Below, one piece after another: positions 54,239 through 62,736 of a stretch of 64,000 nt of DNA. Both the position numbers and the translations under genes were made by a program. Source of the DNA: Thiocapsa roseopersicina (GTDB lineage: Bacteria > Pseudomonadota > Gammaproteobacteria > Chromatiales > Chromatiaceae); NCBI RefSeq assembly GCF_900106925.1, contig NZ_FNNZ01000001.1, positions 434,001 to 498,000 on the forward strand, written 5' to 3'. Under the pieces are notes generated by a model, which saw nothing but the letters and a program-made list of their open reading frames with translations, made no database searches and had not been told where the DNA came from. Each line of letters begins with the position of its first letter. Positions within the stretch are counted from its first letter, which is position 1.

Positions 54239-55901
54239 GCCGATGACGACCGACGACTTGCCCCTGGCCAGCCTCGAGCCGCCGCGACGCCGCCGGGCCT
54301 CCGTCGTCTGGATCATCCCGCTCCTCGCCGCCGCGGTGGCCATCGGGATCGCGGTCCAGCGCATCATGACCGAGGGTCCCGTCATCACCATTCTGTTCCG
54401 AGACGCCGCGGGGGTTCAGGCCGGGAAAACCGCCCTGCGCTACAAGAACGTCGATATCGGCCAGGTCTCGGCAGTCGCCCTGACCGATCGGTTCTCAAAG
54501 GTGCAGGTCACGGTGAAGGTCGACCGCAGCGCCGAGGGTCTGATGGTGCAGGACACGCGGTTCTGGATCGTCGAGCCGCGCGTCACGCTCGGCGGGATCT
54601 CCGGGCTCGGTACCCTGATCTCGGGCAACTACATCGGCCTGGATCCGGGTCAATCGGACAAAGCGGAGCGGAGCTTCGTCGGGCTCGAGACGCCGCCTCC
54701 GATCACCGACCAAGAGGGGCGGCAGTTCGTCCTCGAGGCACCGGACCTCGGCTCGCTCGGGATCGGCTCTCCCATCTACTACCGTCGACTCCAGGTCGGG
54801 GAGGTCGCGAGCTACGCCTTGTCCAAAGACGGCAGCGGCATCGAGATCGGGGTCTTCGTCAAGACCCCCTACGAGCAGTATGTGACCTCCGAGACGCGCT
54901 TCTGGGATGCGAGCGGCATCGACGTCTCGCTCGACGCGGACGGGATGGAGGTTCGCACCCAATCCCTGGTCTCGATCCTGGCCGGCGGCGTGGCCTTCGA
55001 CATCCCGAGCTTTGCCTCGACGCAGGCGCCGTCGGCCGAAGGGGCCGTCTTCCCGCTCTATCCTGATCAGACCAGTGCCATGAAACAGCCCGACCCCGTT
55101 GCCCACCGCTATGTCCTCTATACCGACTCGATGCAGGGATTGGCGGTGGGTGCGCCGGTGAAGCTCTTGGGTCTGGCGGCAGGGGAGATCGCGGGCGTCG
55201 ATCTGACGATGGATCCCGCCACAAAACAGTTTCGCCCTCGTGTCCTTGTCAGCTTCTTCCCGGAACGTCTGATCGCCGAGCTGAGCTCCGAGCAGGAGAC
55301 ACTCGGCAAGAGCCTCGCAAAGGAAACCGGAGCGGCACGTCTCGCGTTCATCCGGCACCAGATCGAAGACCTGGGTCTGCGCGCGACGGTGCGCACCGGA
55401 AACCTGCTGACCGGCGAGCGGTATATCGCGCTCGACTATGATCCCGGGGCCCCCAAACCGCAGATCGACTGGAGCCGAGAGCCCTTGGAGATTCCCGTCA
55501 CGGCGAGCGGGCTCGATGATCTGGAGTCCAAGCTGAACGCGATCCTGGATCAGGTCAGCGAAATCCTCTCCACGATCGACAAGCTGCCGCTCGCCACCAT
55601 CGCGGCAAACCTCGACAGCGCCGTCAAGAACCTGGACGTCTTGATCAAGGGCGCGGACGCCAAGACCCTGCCCGAGCTGGACCGGACCCTGGAGCAGGTG
55701 CGTCGGGCCATGGCGACGGCCGATCGGGTGCTCAAGGCGACGGACCAAACCCTCCTAGGCGAAGACGCCCCTGGCCAGCAAGAGCTGCGCGAGGCATTGC
55801 AGGAGATCACCCGCGCTGCGCGTGCGTTGCGGGTCTTCGTCGATTACCTCGACCGGAACCCTTCGGCGCTGCTGCGCGGCAAGGGTAAGGAGAACCCGTG
55901 A
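54231..55901 (+). CDS. pqiB: PqiB-like MCE-domain protein
   Basis: 556 residues, close to E. coli PqiB. One N-terminal membrane helix (ASVVWIIPLLAAAVAIGIAV) anchors it; three MCE domains follow, starting VITILFRDAAGVQAGKTALRY, FVLEAPDLGSLGIGSPIYYR and YVLYTDSMQGLAVGAPVKLL. The C-terminal about 120 residues are helical (DDLESKLNAILDQVSEILST) and would form the hollow needle that spans the periplasm. It is joined by overlap to pqiA upstream and pqiC downstream. Confidence 0.93.
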   Translation: MPEPMTTDDLPLASLEPPRRRRASVVWIIPLLAAAVAIGIAVQRIMTEGPVITILFRDAAGVQAGKTALRYKNVDIGQVSAVALTDRFSKVQVTVKVDRSAEGLMVQDTRFWIVEPRVTLGGISGLGTLISGNYIGLDPGQSDKAERSFVGLETPPPITDQEGRQFVLEAPDLGSLGIGSPIYYRRLQVGEVASYALSKDGSGIEIGVFVKTPYEQYVTSETRFWDASGIDVSLDADGMEVRTQSLVSILAGGVAFDIPSFASTQAPSAEGAVFPLYPDQTSAMKQPDPVAHRYVLYTDSMQGLAVGAPVKLLGLAAGEIAGVDLTMDPATKQFRPRVLVSFFPERLIAELSSEQETLGKSLAKETGAARLAFIRHQIEDLGLRATVRTGNLLTGERYIALDYDPGAPKPQIDWSREPLEIPVTASGLDDLESKLNAILDQVSEILSTIDKLPLATIAANLDSAVKNLDVLIKGADAKTLPELDRTLEQVRRAMATADRVLKATDQTLLGEDAPGQQELREALQEITRAARALRVFVDYLDRNPSALLRGKGKENP

Positions 55902-56476
55902 TGCTGCGCCGCCTGACCGTCATCGCCATCCTCGGTGGCCTCGTCATGGGGTGCGCCTCGCCCCCGTCACGTTTTTACACCCTTACCGGCAGCCTTCCGC
56001 CCGCCGAACAATCTCGGGACATCGCGATCTCGGTCGGCCCCGTATCGATCCCGTCCGAAGTGGATCGGCCCCAGATCGTCGTGAACGAGGGGCCTTACCG
56101 GGTTCGGCTCGACGAGACGCGCCGCTGGGCCGCCCCCCTTCAGGATGCGATCGCGGGCGTCTTGGTCGCCAATCTGAGCGCCCTGCTCGGCACGACACAC
56201 GTGACTCAGTTTCCCGCGACCGCCGCCACCGATGCTGACTATCGGATCGCGATCGAGGTGCAGACGTTCGAGTCCGTGCCGGACTCCGCGGCCACTTTGG
56301 TTGCCGTCTGGCGTATCCGTCGCACCGACGGGGACAAGACGGTCACCGGGAGGACCAGCGTGCGCGAGCCGGTCTCGGGGGCGGATTACGATGCCCTCGC
56401 CGCCGCCCACAGCCGCGCCCTGGAGACCCTGAGTCGGGATATCGCCGATGCGCTGAAAGACCTCTATCGGCGCTGA
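55898..56476 (+). CDS. pqiC: PqiC-like outer-membrane lipoprotein (DUF330)
   Basis: 192 residues from GTG 55898 (ATG 55901 equally possible). The signal peptide ends in the lipobox GLVMGC (Cys about 20). PSRFYTLTGSLPP and SVGPVSIPSEVDRPQIV are the DUF330 marks, and the C-terminal half (AVWRIRRTDGDKTVTGRTSV) is typical. In E. coli PqiC sits at the outer membrane and interacts with PqiB. It ends the pqi operon. Confidence 0.9.
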   Translation: MMLRRLTVIAILGGLVMGCASPPSRFYTLTGSLPPAEQSRDIAISVGPVSIPSEVDRPQIVVNEGPYRVRLDETRRWAAPLQDAIAGVLVANLSALLGTTHVTQFPATAATDADYRIAIEVQTFESVPDSAATLVAVWRIRRTDGDKTVTGRTSVREPVSGADYDALAAAHSRALETLSRDIADALKDLYRR

Positions 56477-56611
56477 TCGCCGGGAGCGACAGATGGTATG
56501 ATCGGCCGGTGTTGTGGGGTCATGCGACGTGGTGGCACCCGAGCACGGAAGACCGGAAAACGCGGTAAACAACGTCTGACGTCAATGGAAATCCAATTGG
56601 AGCGATCCGAG

Positions 56612-56863
56612 ATGAAAATGAAAGAGACGATCACCATTGCAGCTTCGGCCTTGGCCTTGATTCTGTCCACCGGCGTCGCCGCCGAGAGTGCAAAGGCTCT
56701 CGAAAAGGCACACGAGAAGGCTGAATCCGACCTGACGCTCGACCCCGCACACGCGAAGGCGGAAGCTGATCTGAAGACGATGGATGCCAAGGGAGAGAAG
56801 AAGCTCGATGCGGCCCATGAGAAGTCCGAAGACCATCTGAAGGCGATGGACGAGAAGAAGTAG
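56612..56863 (+). CDS. Small periplasmic helical protein with internal repeats
   Basis: 83 residues from ATG 56612, with TTGGAGCG upstream. A signal peptide is cut near VAA-ES (residue 24). The mature 59 residues are Lys/Glu/Ala-rich and contain three related units: KALEKAHEKAESDL, DPAHAKAEADLKTMDA and LDAAHEKSEDHLKAMDE. This predicts one long amphipathic or coiled-coil helix. I recognise no family. It is read alone, 135 bases after pqiC, so a link to the Pqi system is only positional. Confidence 0.72.
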   Translation: MKMKETITIAASALALILSTGVAAESAKALEKAHEKAESDLTLDPAHAKAEADLKTMDAKGEKKLDAAHEKSEDHLKAMDEKK

Positions 56864-56953
56864 GCCCAGACGCCGCCGCGGGACCTAGCTCGGTCCCGCG
56901 ACTCCATCCGCCGAAACGCTCGGCCGGGCGGAGTCCAGCCACACGCAGCTCAA

Positions 56954-57784
56954 ATGGACATCGGCAAATCCCGCGCCCATTCGGCCATCGACAACGCGAT
57001 ACAAATGGCGCCCGAGCCACTCCCGGAACAAGGTTCAATGCTCGGGGTTGCCGAGCCTGCCCCATCAGGACCGATCCGGGTCGCTCTCTATATCGACGCG
57101 GATAATCAATCGCCGCAGACTGCCTCCGCGCTTGTTGATTTGCTGTGCGCTGGACTGGGCGCACGCATCGTTCATACGACGATTGCGGGGAACTCCGACG
57201 GAAAAGTCAGCGCGGGCTGGTCGGCAGCCCTGCGCGAGCAGATTCCCGCCCTGCCGATCAATATGATTGTAGTGCCGTGCCGCAAGGATGCGGCGGACGC
57301 CGCTTTGATTCTGGCTCTGGGAGCGGATCTTGCCGACCACCTTCGGCTCGGCACCCGTGTCGTGTTGGTCTCTCGCGATGCATTACTCCTGGCCGCGGCT
57401 GAGCGTGCCAGAGCGGCCGGGTGCCGGATATATGTGGCTTACAGCGACTCCGGAAGCCTAACTGCGCGGGATCCCGGGCTGACGACCTTTTTGCTTCCGG
57501 CTCTTCCCGCCTCGGGCGCACAAGCGGAGAAGCCGCCGCTGGTGACGATCGTGCCTAAAGTACCTGCGGAACTATCCGCACCGAAAGCCGAGGTTGCAAA
57601 GGTGATCGCTCAGGTGCGAGGCATGTGTAAACAACAGCCTGGAGGTGGATACAGCGCAACGGATGTTGGACAAGCCCTCGCAAAAATCGGTTATAAAACA
57701 CCCGCCGAGCGCAAACGAGTCATCGCGACCTTTCCCGGACTTCGGGAACGAGGATCCCACCCCCACAAGCTGCTGGTCTTCTAG
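56954..57784 (+). CDS. NYN-domain protein with a C-terminal OST-HTH-like domain
   Basis: 276 residues. Residues about 40-170 fit a NYN (PIN-like) domain: RVALYIDADNQSPQTASALV with the acidic metal residues, then CRKDAADAALILALGADLAD and VVLVSRDALLLAAAERARAAG. The C-terminal about 80 residues, separated by a Pro-rich linker, resemble a LOTUS/OST-HTH domain (GGGYSATDVGQALAKIGYK). Such pairs occur in bacterial RNA-processing or RNA-binding proteins, and the NYN part may be a nuclease. It lies directly before a truncated DNA methylase gene. Confidence 0.72.
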   Translation: MDIGKSRAHSAIDNAIQMAPEPLPEQGSMLGVAEPAPSGPIRVALYIDADNQSPQTASALVDLLCAGLGARIVHTTIAGNSDGKVSAGWSAALREQIPALPINMIVVPCRKDAADAALILALGADLADHLRLGTRVVLVSRDALLLAAAERARAAGCRIYVAYSDSGSLTARDPGLTTFLLPALPASGAQAEKPPLVTIVPKVPAELSAPKAEVAKVIAQVRGMCKQQPGGGYSATDVGQALAKIGYKTPAERKRVIATFPGLRERGSHPHKLLVF

Positions 57785-57801
57785 CCATGGTCACCGTCAA
57801 T

Positions 57802-57827
57802 TTCAGTGCTCCGGTTCAGTGCTCCGG
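57802..57827 (+). repeat. Tandem 13-base duplication at the methylase 5' end
   Basis: TTCAGTGCTCCGG occurs twice without a gap (57802-57814, 57815-57827), 17 bases after the NYN stop. It lies where the methylase reading frame begins and may mark a recombination or slippage event. Confidence 0.85.
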
Positions 57828-58793
57828 CTGAAGCAGATCCGCGAGTCTCTGCGCACCTTCAACCGCAAGGAGTTCCAGGATCTGCTGTTCGTCTGCCGCA
57901 GCATCCTGCGCGGTGTGCACAAGATGGACCCGGGCCGCGCCTTCGACACCATTTCGAAGATCCTCTTCATCAGGATGTACGTCGAGCGTTCCGGCTTACA
58001 CGGCACCTTCACGACCGATTATCTCGATCGCCGCGCCGCCTCGCGGATGCCCAACGATGCGCTGGTCCACGACGGCCTTTTCGATCTGACCAAAAGCTAC
58101 TACCGGACGGACGCCCTTTTCGCCGAGTCAGACAAGCTCGATATCTCGGAAGAGACCTTCCGCCGCATCGTCAAGCAACTGGAACGCTTCGACCTCTCCA
58201 AGACCGGCGACGACATCAAGGGTTTGGCCTTCGAGCGCTTTCTCGGCACCACCGTCCGCGGCGAGCTGGGGCAATTCTTCACGCCTCGCCCGATCGTCGA
58301 TTTCATGGTCGACTTGCTCGACCCGCAAGAGCAGGAACTCATCTGCGATCCCGCGGCCGGCTCGGGCGGTTTTCTCATTCGCGCCTTCGAGCATGTCCGC
58401 GACCGGATCCAGGCCGACGTTCAACGCCAGAAGGACGCGGAACGCGCCCGCATTGAGGCCCTGGAATTGCCCGAAGACGAGGAGGAACGGGAGATCGATG
58501 CCGCCTTTGCCCGCCTCAACCGGGAACTGCTCCCCAGCCGGGACGACAATCAGCCCATCGATACCCGTGTCGGCCGGTTGGCCTGGCAGTGCATTTACGG
58601 CACCGACGCCGCGCCGCGCGCCGCCCGTACCGCCAAGATGAACATGATCATGCACGGCGACGGGCACGGCGGCATCCACTATCACGACGGGCTGCTGGAC
58701 ATCTCCATCTCCATCAACCCGGACGAGACGGTCTCGCTTAGCTATACCGGCAAGCACGGCGCCAATGGTGTGTGCGAGGTCTCCGGAGACTGA
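57819..58793 (+). pseudogene. N6-adenine DNA methylase (HsdM-like), truncated
   Basis: About 325 codons from GTG 57819, the only plausible start after the NYN gene; no ribosome-binding site is seen. The HsdM helical domain (IRESLRTFNRKEFQDLLFVC) leads to GQFFTPRPIVDFMVDLLDP and motif I DPAAGSGGFLIRAF. Motif IV (NPPF), which should follow the KMNMIMHGDGHGGIHYHDGL segment within some 20 residues, is absent: the sequence turns to an unrelated tail (ISINPDETVSLSYTG). Target recognition and HsdS/HsdR genes are missing. It is therefore a remnant of a type I-like system and should be inactive. Confidence 0.8.
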
Positions 58794-58958
58794 CGCGAGC
58801 TCGGGAGCGGCGCTGCTGCAAGGCGCCGTCTCGGGCCTGCTTCGGCGTACTCGCCGAGCAGGTCCTGTTGCCTTGACTCCCGCCGGACATCCGGCGATTT
58901 GGCTGGCTCTTTGCCGGCCACCATGGATTTGCTTCTCTGCACCGCAGAGAATGCCGCC

Positions 58959-61385
58959 ATGACGACCGAACGAGACGCGCCATTGCAGAGCACCGCATGT
59001 GATCGCCGACGCGCGATAAGGGCACTTCTCGTCATCGGTCTCGTCTGGCTGTCGCTGGTCCGTGGCGTCGTCGCCGAGGATAACCGTGCGGATCTGCTGG
59101 CCCCGGACGAGCGTGCCTGGCTGGACGCGCATCCGCGAATTCTGCTCGGCGTCGGTGCCGAGTGGGCGCCCTGGGTGATTCCGGTCGGGGAGGGGCGCAT
59201 CGCCGGATTCGCCGTCGATCATCTGCGGTTGCTCGGCGACAAGCTCGGTATCGAGATCGGGCTCAAGGCGGGTCCTTGGCACGAGATGGTCGCCGCGGCC
59301 GAGGAACGCCGGCTTGATGGCCTGACGTTGGCCGCGCCGCTGCCCGAACGCGGCGATCGCTTTCTCTTCACGGAGGACTTCCATACCGTTCACCTCTTTC
59401 TTTACCTGCGCGACGGTGACCCCCTGCCGCCGCCGGGACTCGCGGGGTTGAACGGGCGGCGGGTCGGCTATCTGCAGGAGGTCTTGCGGGAACGCAAGCT
59501 GCTGGAGGGCCAGGCGTCCATCGAGGCGGTCCCGCTGCCGAGCCAAGCGGCACTGGCGGAGGCACTGTTGACTGGAGCGGTGGACGCAGCCATTGGCTCG
59601 TACGCATTGGAGTACTGGCGAGCGAGCAACGGCGTGCTTGGCTTTGGGCCGAAGCGGATGCTGTCCGAGGGCCCTGCGCGGTTGGGGATCTCGATCCGCA
59701 AGGATTGGCCGGAGCTGGTCGGCATCCTCGACAAGGGTCTTGCGGCCATCACCGCCGAGGAGTCGGCTGTCCTGAATCGGCGTTGGTTCGGGCGCGCCGA
59801 TGTCTTCTCGGGCGGTTCGGTGCCGACCGGCTTGAGTGCCGACGAGAAGAGGTGGATCGCCGACCATCCCGTGCTTCGGGTCGGCATCGATCCGACTTGG
59901 GCGCCGATCGAGTTCTTCGACGAGCAGCGCCGACCTCAGGGGATCTCGGTCGCCTATATCAGGCTGATCGCCGAGCGTCTCGGCCTGCGGCTCGAGTTCG
60001 TCGAGGCCCGGTCCTGGGCAGCGGCCGTCGCGCAGTTCCACCGACGCCAACTCGACCTTCTTCCGGCGGTGGCGGCGACGCCGTCGCGCCGCCAACGCTT
60101 CGACCTGACCGATCCCTACGTGTCCTTTCCGGCCGCGATCTTCGCGGCGGCCGATGTCGCCTATTTGGGCGGCATCGAGGCGTTGCAGGGGAAGGTCGTC
60201 GCCGTGATCGAGAGCGAGGCGGTGCATGATTGGCTGCGCGAGCAAGAGCCGAAGATCCAGTTGCTGCCCGTTGCGGATACGCCCGCGGCCTTGCGTGCGG
60301 TCGCGCGGGGCGATGCCTTCGCCTTCGTCGGTAACCTTGCGGCCACCAGCTACTACATCGGCGCATCCGGTCTCACCGAGATCAAGGTGCTCGGGGAGAC
60401 CCCGTTCGTGTATCGCTTGGGAATGGCGGTTCATCGCGACGAGCCGATGCTGGCGACAATCCTGCAAAAGGGCCTGGATGCAATCCCCCGTTACGAGAGG
60501 GATGCGATCTACAACGACTGGATCTCGATCCGCTATCGCGTCGAGGCGGACTGGGGACTCTTGTTGCGGGTCGCCGCGGGTGCCGCGCTGCTGCTGGCGA
60601 TCGTCGGTTGGTGGGCGTTCAGTCTGTCCCGGGAGGTACAGCGCCGACGCCGGGCCGAGGCTGCGCTTGCCGAGTTGTCTCGCGGACTTGATCAGGCGCT
60701 TGCCGAGCGCACCCATGAGCTTGCCGGTGCGAATATCCGGCTGCGCCGGCTGGCGGTGGATCTGTCGCTCTCGGATGAGGCCGCGCGGGCGCGTTTGGCG
60801 GGGGAGCTGCACGATAGTCCGATGCAGAAACTCGCCTTGGCGCAGATACAGGTCGAGTCCGCCGCGCGTGATCCCGATGACCCGGAGACCGCGGAACTGC
60901 TCGGCGCCGGACAGGCGTTGCTGAGCGAGGCGATCGCGGAGCTGCGCACGCTCCAATTCGATCTGAGTCCACCGCTGCTGGCGCGTCAGGGTTTGGCTGC
61001 AGCGCTGGCATGGCTCGCCGAGAGCACCCAAGCCCGCTGGGGAATCCGGATGACTTGTGCGTTGGATCCGGATCTGCCTCAACCGGGGCATGAGGCGTCC
61101 GTCATCCTCTTCCAGTGCGCCCGGGAGCTGGTTTACAACCTCATCAAACACGCGCGGGCCAGCCGCGGCACCATCCGATTGCAGGCCCGAGAGGGTTGCC
61201 TCGAGCTGATCGTGGAAGACGACGGGATCGGCTTCGACCCGAACGCACCGCAGCCGCGACCGCGCCCCGATGGAGGCTTCGGGCTGCACAGTGTCCGCGA
61301 GCGCTTGGCCTTGATTGCAGGCGACCTCGCCGTCGAGCCGTCCGCACCCGGTACCCGTGTGCGCATTCGCTTTCCGGCCGACTGA
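58959..61385 (+). CDS. Sensor histidine kinase with two solute-binding domains
   Basis: 808 residues from ATG 58959 (an ATG at 58923 is possible). An N-terminal membrane segment (LLVIGLVWLSLVRGVVA) is followed by two periplasmic SBP_bac_3 domains (about 45-270 and 285-525; LLGVGAEWAPWVIPVGEGRI and LRVGIDPTWAPIEFFDEQRR), a second membrane helix near 532-555, and a short coiled region. The kinase is of the HisKA_3/NarX type: GELHDSPMQKLA with phospho-acceptor His618, then ELVYNLIKHARAS (N-box), VEDDGIGFD and GGFGLHSVRERL. It likely senses a small solute directly and phosphorylates the regulator encoded 13 bases downstream. Confidence 0.92.
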   Translation: MTTERDAPLQSTACDRRRAIRALLVIGLVWLSLVRGVVAEDNRADLLAPDERAWLDAHPRILLGVGAEWAPWVIPVGEGRIAGFAVDHLRLLGDKLGIEIGLKAGPWHEMVAAAEERRLDGLTLAAPLPERGDRFLFTEDFHTVHLFLYLRDGDPLPPPGLAGLNGRRVGYLQEVLRERKLLEGQASIEAVPLPSQAALAEALLTGAVDAAIGSYALEYWRASNGVLGFGPKRMLSEGPARLGISIRKDWPELVGILDKGLAAITAEESAVLNRRWFGRADVFSGGSVPTGLSADEKRWIADHPVLRVGIDPTWAPIEFFDEQRRPQGISVAYIRLIAERLGLRLEFVEARSWAAAVAQFHRRQLDLLPAVAATPSRRQRFDLTDPYVSFPAAIFAAADVAYLGGIEALQGKVVAVIESEAVHDWLREQEPKIQLLPVADTPAALRAVARGDAFAFVGNLAATSYYIGASGLTEIKVLGETPFVYRLGMAVHRDEPMLATILQKGLDAIPRYERDAIYNDWISIRYRVEADWGLLLRVAAGAALLLAIVGWWAFSLSREVQRRRRAEAALAELSRGLDQALAERTHELAGANIRLRRLAVDLSLSDEAARARLAGELHDSPMQKLALAQIQVESAARDPDDPETAELLGAGQALLSEAIAELRTLQFDLSPPLLARQGLAAALAWLAESTQARWGIRMTCALDPDLPQPGHEASVILFQCARELVYNLIKHARASRGTIRLQAREGCLELIVEDDGIGFDPNAPQPRPRPDGGFGLHSVRERLALIAGDLAVEPSAPGTRVRIRFPAD

Positions 61386-61398
61386 ATGGACTGATTCG

Positions 61399-62049
61399 AT
61401 GACGCTGACCCTGCTCCTCTGCGACGACCACCGTCTGTTCCGCGAAGGACTGGCCGGCCTACTGCAACAAGAGGCGGGCTGGGAGGTGATTGCCCAGGCC
61501 GGCGACGGTGCGGAGGCGATTCGACTCGCCGGCGAGCTTGAGCCGGACCTAGCCGTGCTGGACGTGGCGATGCCGGGTCTCGGCGGTATCGAGGCGGCAG
61601 AGGCGATTCGCGTCCGATCCCCCCGAACTCGGATCGTCGCGGTGTCGATGTACGGCGATTTCCACTATCGCAAACGGATGCTCGCCGCCGGTGCCGCCGC
61701 CTATGTTCTCAAGAACGAGGCCGGCGCCGACCTGATCGCCGCGATTCATGCGGTACTGCGGGGCGAAACCTTCATCAGCCCTTCGCTGGTTTCCCCGAAC
61801 CAGGGTCGGGATGCACTTCGGTCAGAGCGTTGTCCCGATCTGGATCAGGCTGCGCTGACCGGGCGCGAGTGCGAGGTGTTGGGACTCCTGGTCCGCGGCA
61901 GACGCACCAAGGAGATCGCCGCGGAGCTCGGCATCAGCGCCAAGACGGTCGAGACGTATCGCGTTCGCCTCATGGCCAAGCTCGGAATCGACAACCTGGC
62001 CGGTCTCGTCAAGTTCGGGATCAGAGTCGGGATCGCGCCGTTGGAGTGA
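61399..62049 (+). CDS. Response regulator, NarL/LuxR family
   Basis: 216 residues from ATG 61399. The receiver has LLLCDDHRLFREGLAGLL, the phospho-acceptor Asp55 in LAVLDVAMPG, the switch VAVSMYGDF and the Lys of YVLKNEAGA. The LuxR-type helix-turn-helix is residues about 150-200 (LTGRECEVLGLLVRGRRTKE, then ISAKTVETYRVRLMAKL). It is the partner of the upstream kinase. Target genes are unknown; the transpeptidase gene begins only 19 bases downstream. Confidence 0.93.
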   Translation: MTLTLLLCDDHRLFREGLAGLLQQEAGWEVIAQAGDGAEAIRLAGELEPDLAVLDVAMPGLGGIEAAEAIRVRSPRTRIVAVSMYGDFHYRKRMLAAGAAAYVLKNEAGADLIAAIHAVLRGETFISPSLVSPNQGRDALRSERCPDLDQAALTGRECEVLGLLVRGRRTKEIAAELGISAKTVETYRVRLMAKLGIDNLAGLVKFGIRVGIAPLE

Positions 62050-62068
62050 CCTTCGATCCCCACAATCG

Positions 62069-62656
62069 GTGTTGGCCGTCGCCGTCGTCGTCTCGCTCCC
62101 GGAGCAACTGACCCATGTCTATCGCAACGGCGTGCGGATCGGGGTGTCGACCTGCTCGACCGGCAAGCCGGGTCATGACACACCGACCGGCGTCTTCACG
62201 GTGCTGGAAAAGGACACGGACCACAAATCATCGACCTACAACAACGCCCCCATGCCGAACATGAACCGCCTGACCTGGGACGGGGTCGCGCTGCACGCGG
62301 GCAAGCTGCCCGGCTATCCTGCCTCGCACGGCTGCGTGCGACTGCCCTACGCCTTCTCGGAGAAGCTCTGGACGGTGACGCATCCGGGCACGCCCGTGAT
62401 CATCGCCGGATCACACTCGGATCCCTGGGAATTGACGCATCCGGGTTTGGTGCTCGGGGCCTATGCCGAGGAGGAGCTCGAGGACGCCGTTGCGGGCTTG
62501 GAGGGAAAACGTCATCCCTCCGACTGGAAGGCGGCATCCGAGTATCCGGTGACCACGGTGATTGCCTCCACCGCGGATGGCAGGATCGTGACCGATAACC
62601 CGATGCACCCGGATCGCCGATCCGGTCAGGATTTCGTCATCATGACCAGCGCTTGA
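62069..62656 (+). CDS. L,D-transpeptidase (YkuD domain) lacking an export signal
   Basis: 195 residues from GTG 62069. VVVSLPEQLTHVYRNGVRIG, DTPTGVFTVLEKDTDHKSST, GVALHAGKLPGYPASHGCVRL (His76, Cys89) show a complete YkuD catalytic site; a further C-terminal region of about 90 residues follows. Homologues I recall start with a signal peptide and a linker before VVVSLP; here the frame begins right at the domain, 19 bases after the response regulator. The 5' end therefore looks lost, and the enzyme may be stranded in the cytoplasm. Family role: peptidoglycan cross-linking or lipoprotein attachment. Confidence 0.8.
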   Translation: MLAVAVVVSLPEQLTHVYRNGVRIGVSTCSTGKPGHDTPTGVFTVLEKDTDHKSSTYNNAPMPNMNRLTWDGVALHAGKLPGYPASHGCVRLPYAFSEKLWTVTHPGTPVIIAGSHSDPWELTHPGLVLGAYAEEELEDAVAGLEGKRHPSDWKAASEYPVTTVIASTADGRIVTDNPMHPDRRSGQDFVIMTSA

Positions 62657-62736
62657 CGTCTTGGCGCCGCCAAGCCCCGAGGATGCGTGTTCCCGACATC
62701 GCAATCGGGGCGCAATCCCGAGCAGCCTCGTACCGT

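Noticed and set aside
58128..61289. 1053-codon minus-strand frame opposite the kinase
   Set aside because: It covers the sensor kinase in antisense and shows no domain.
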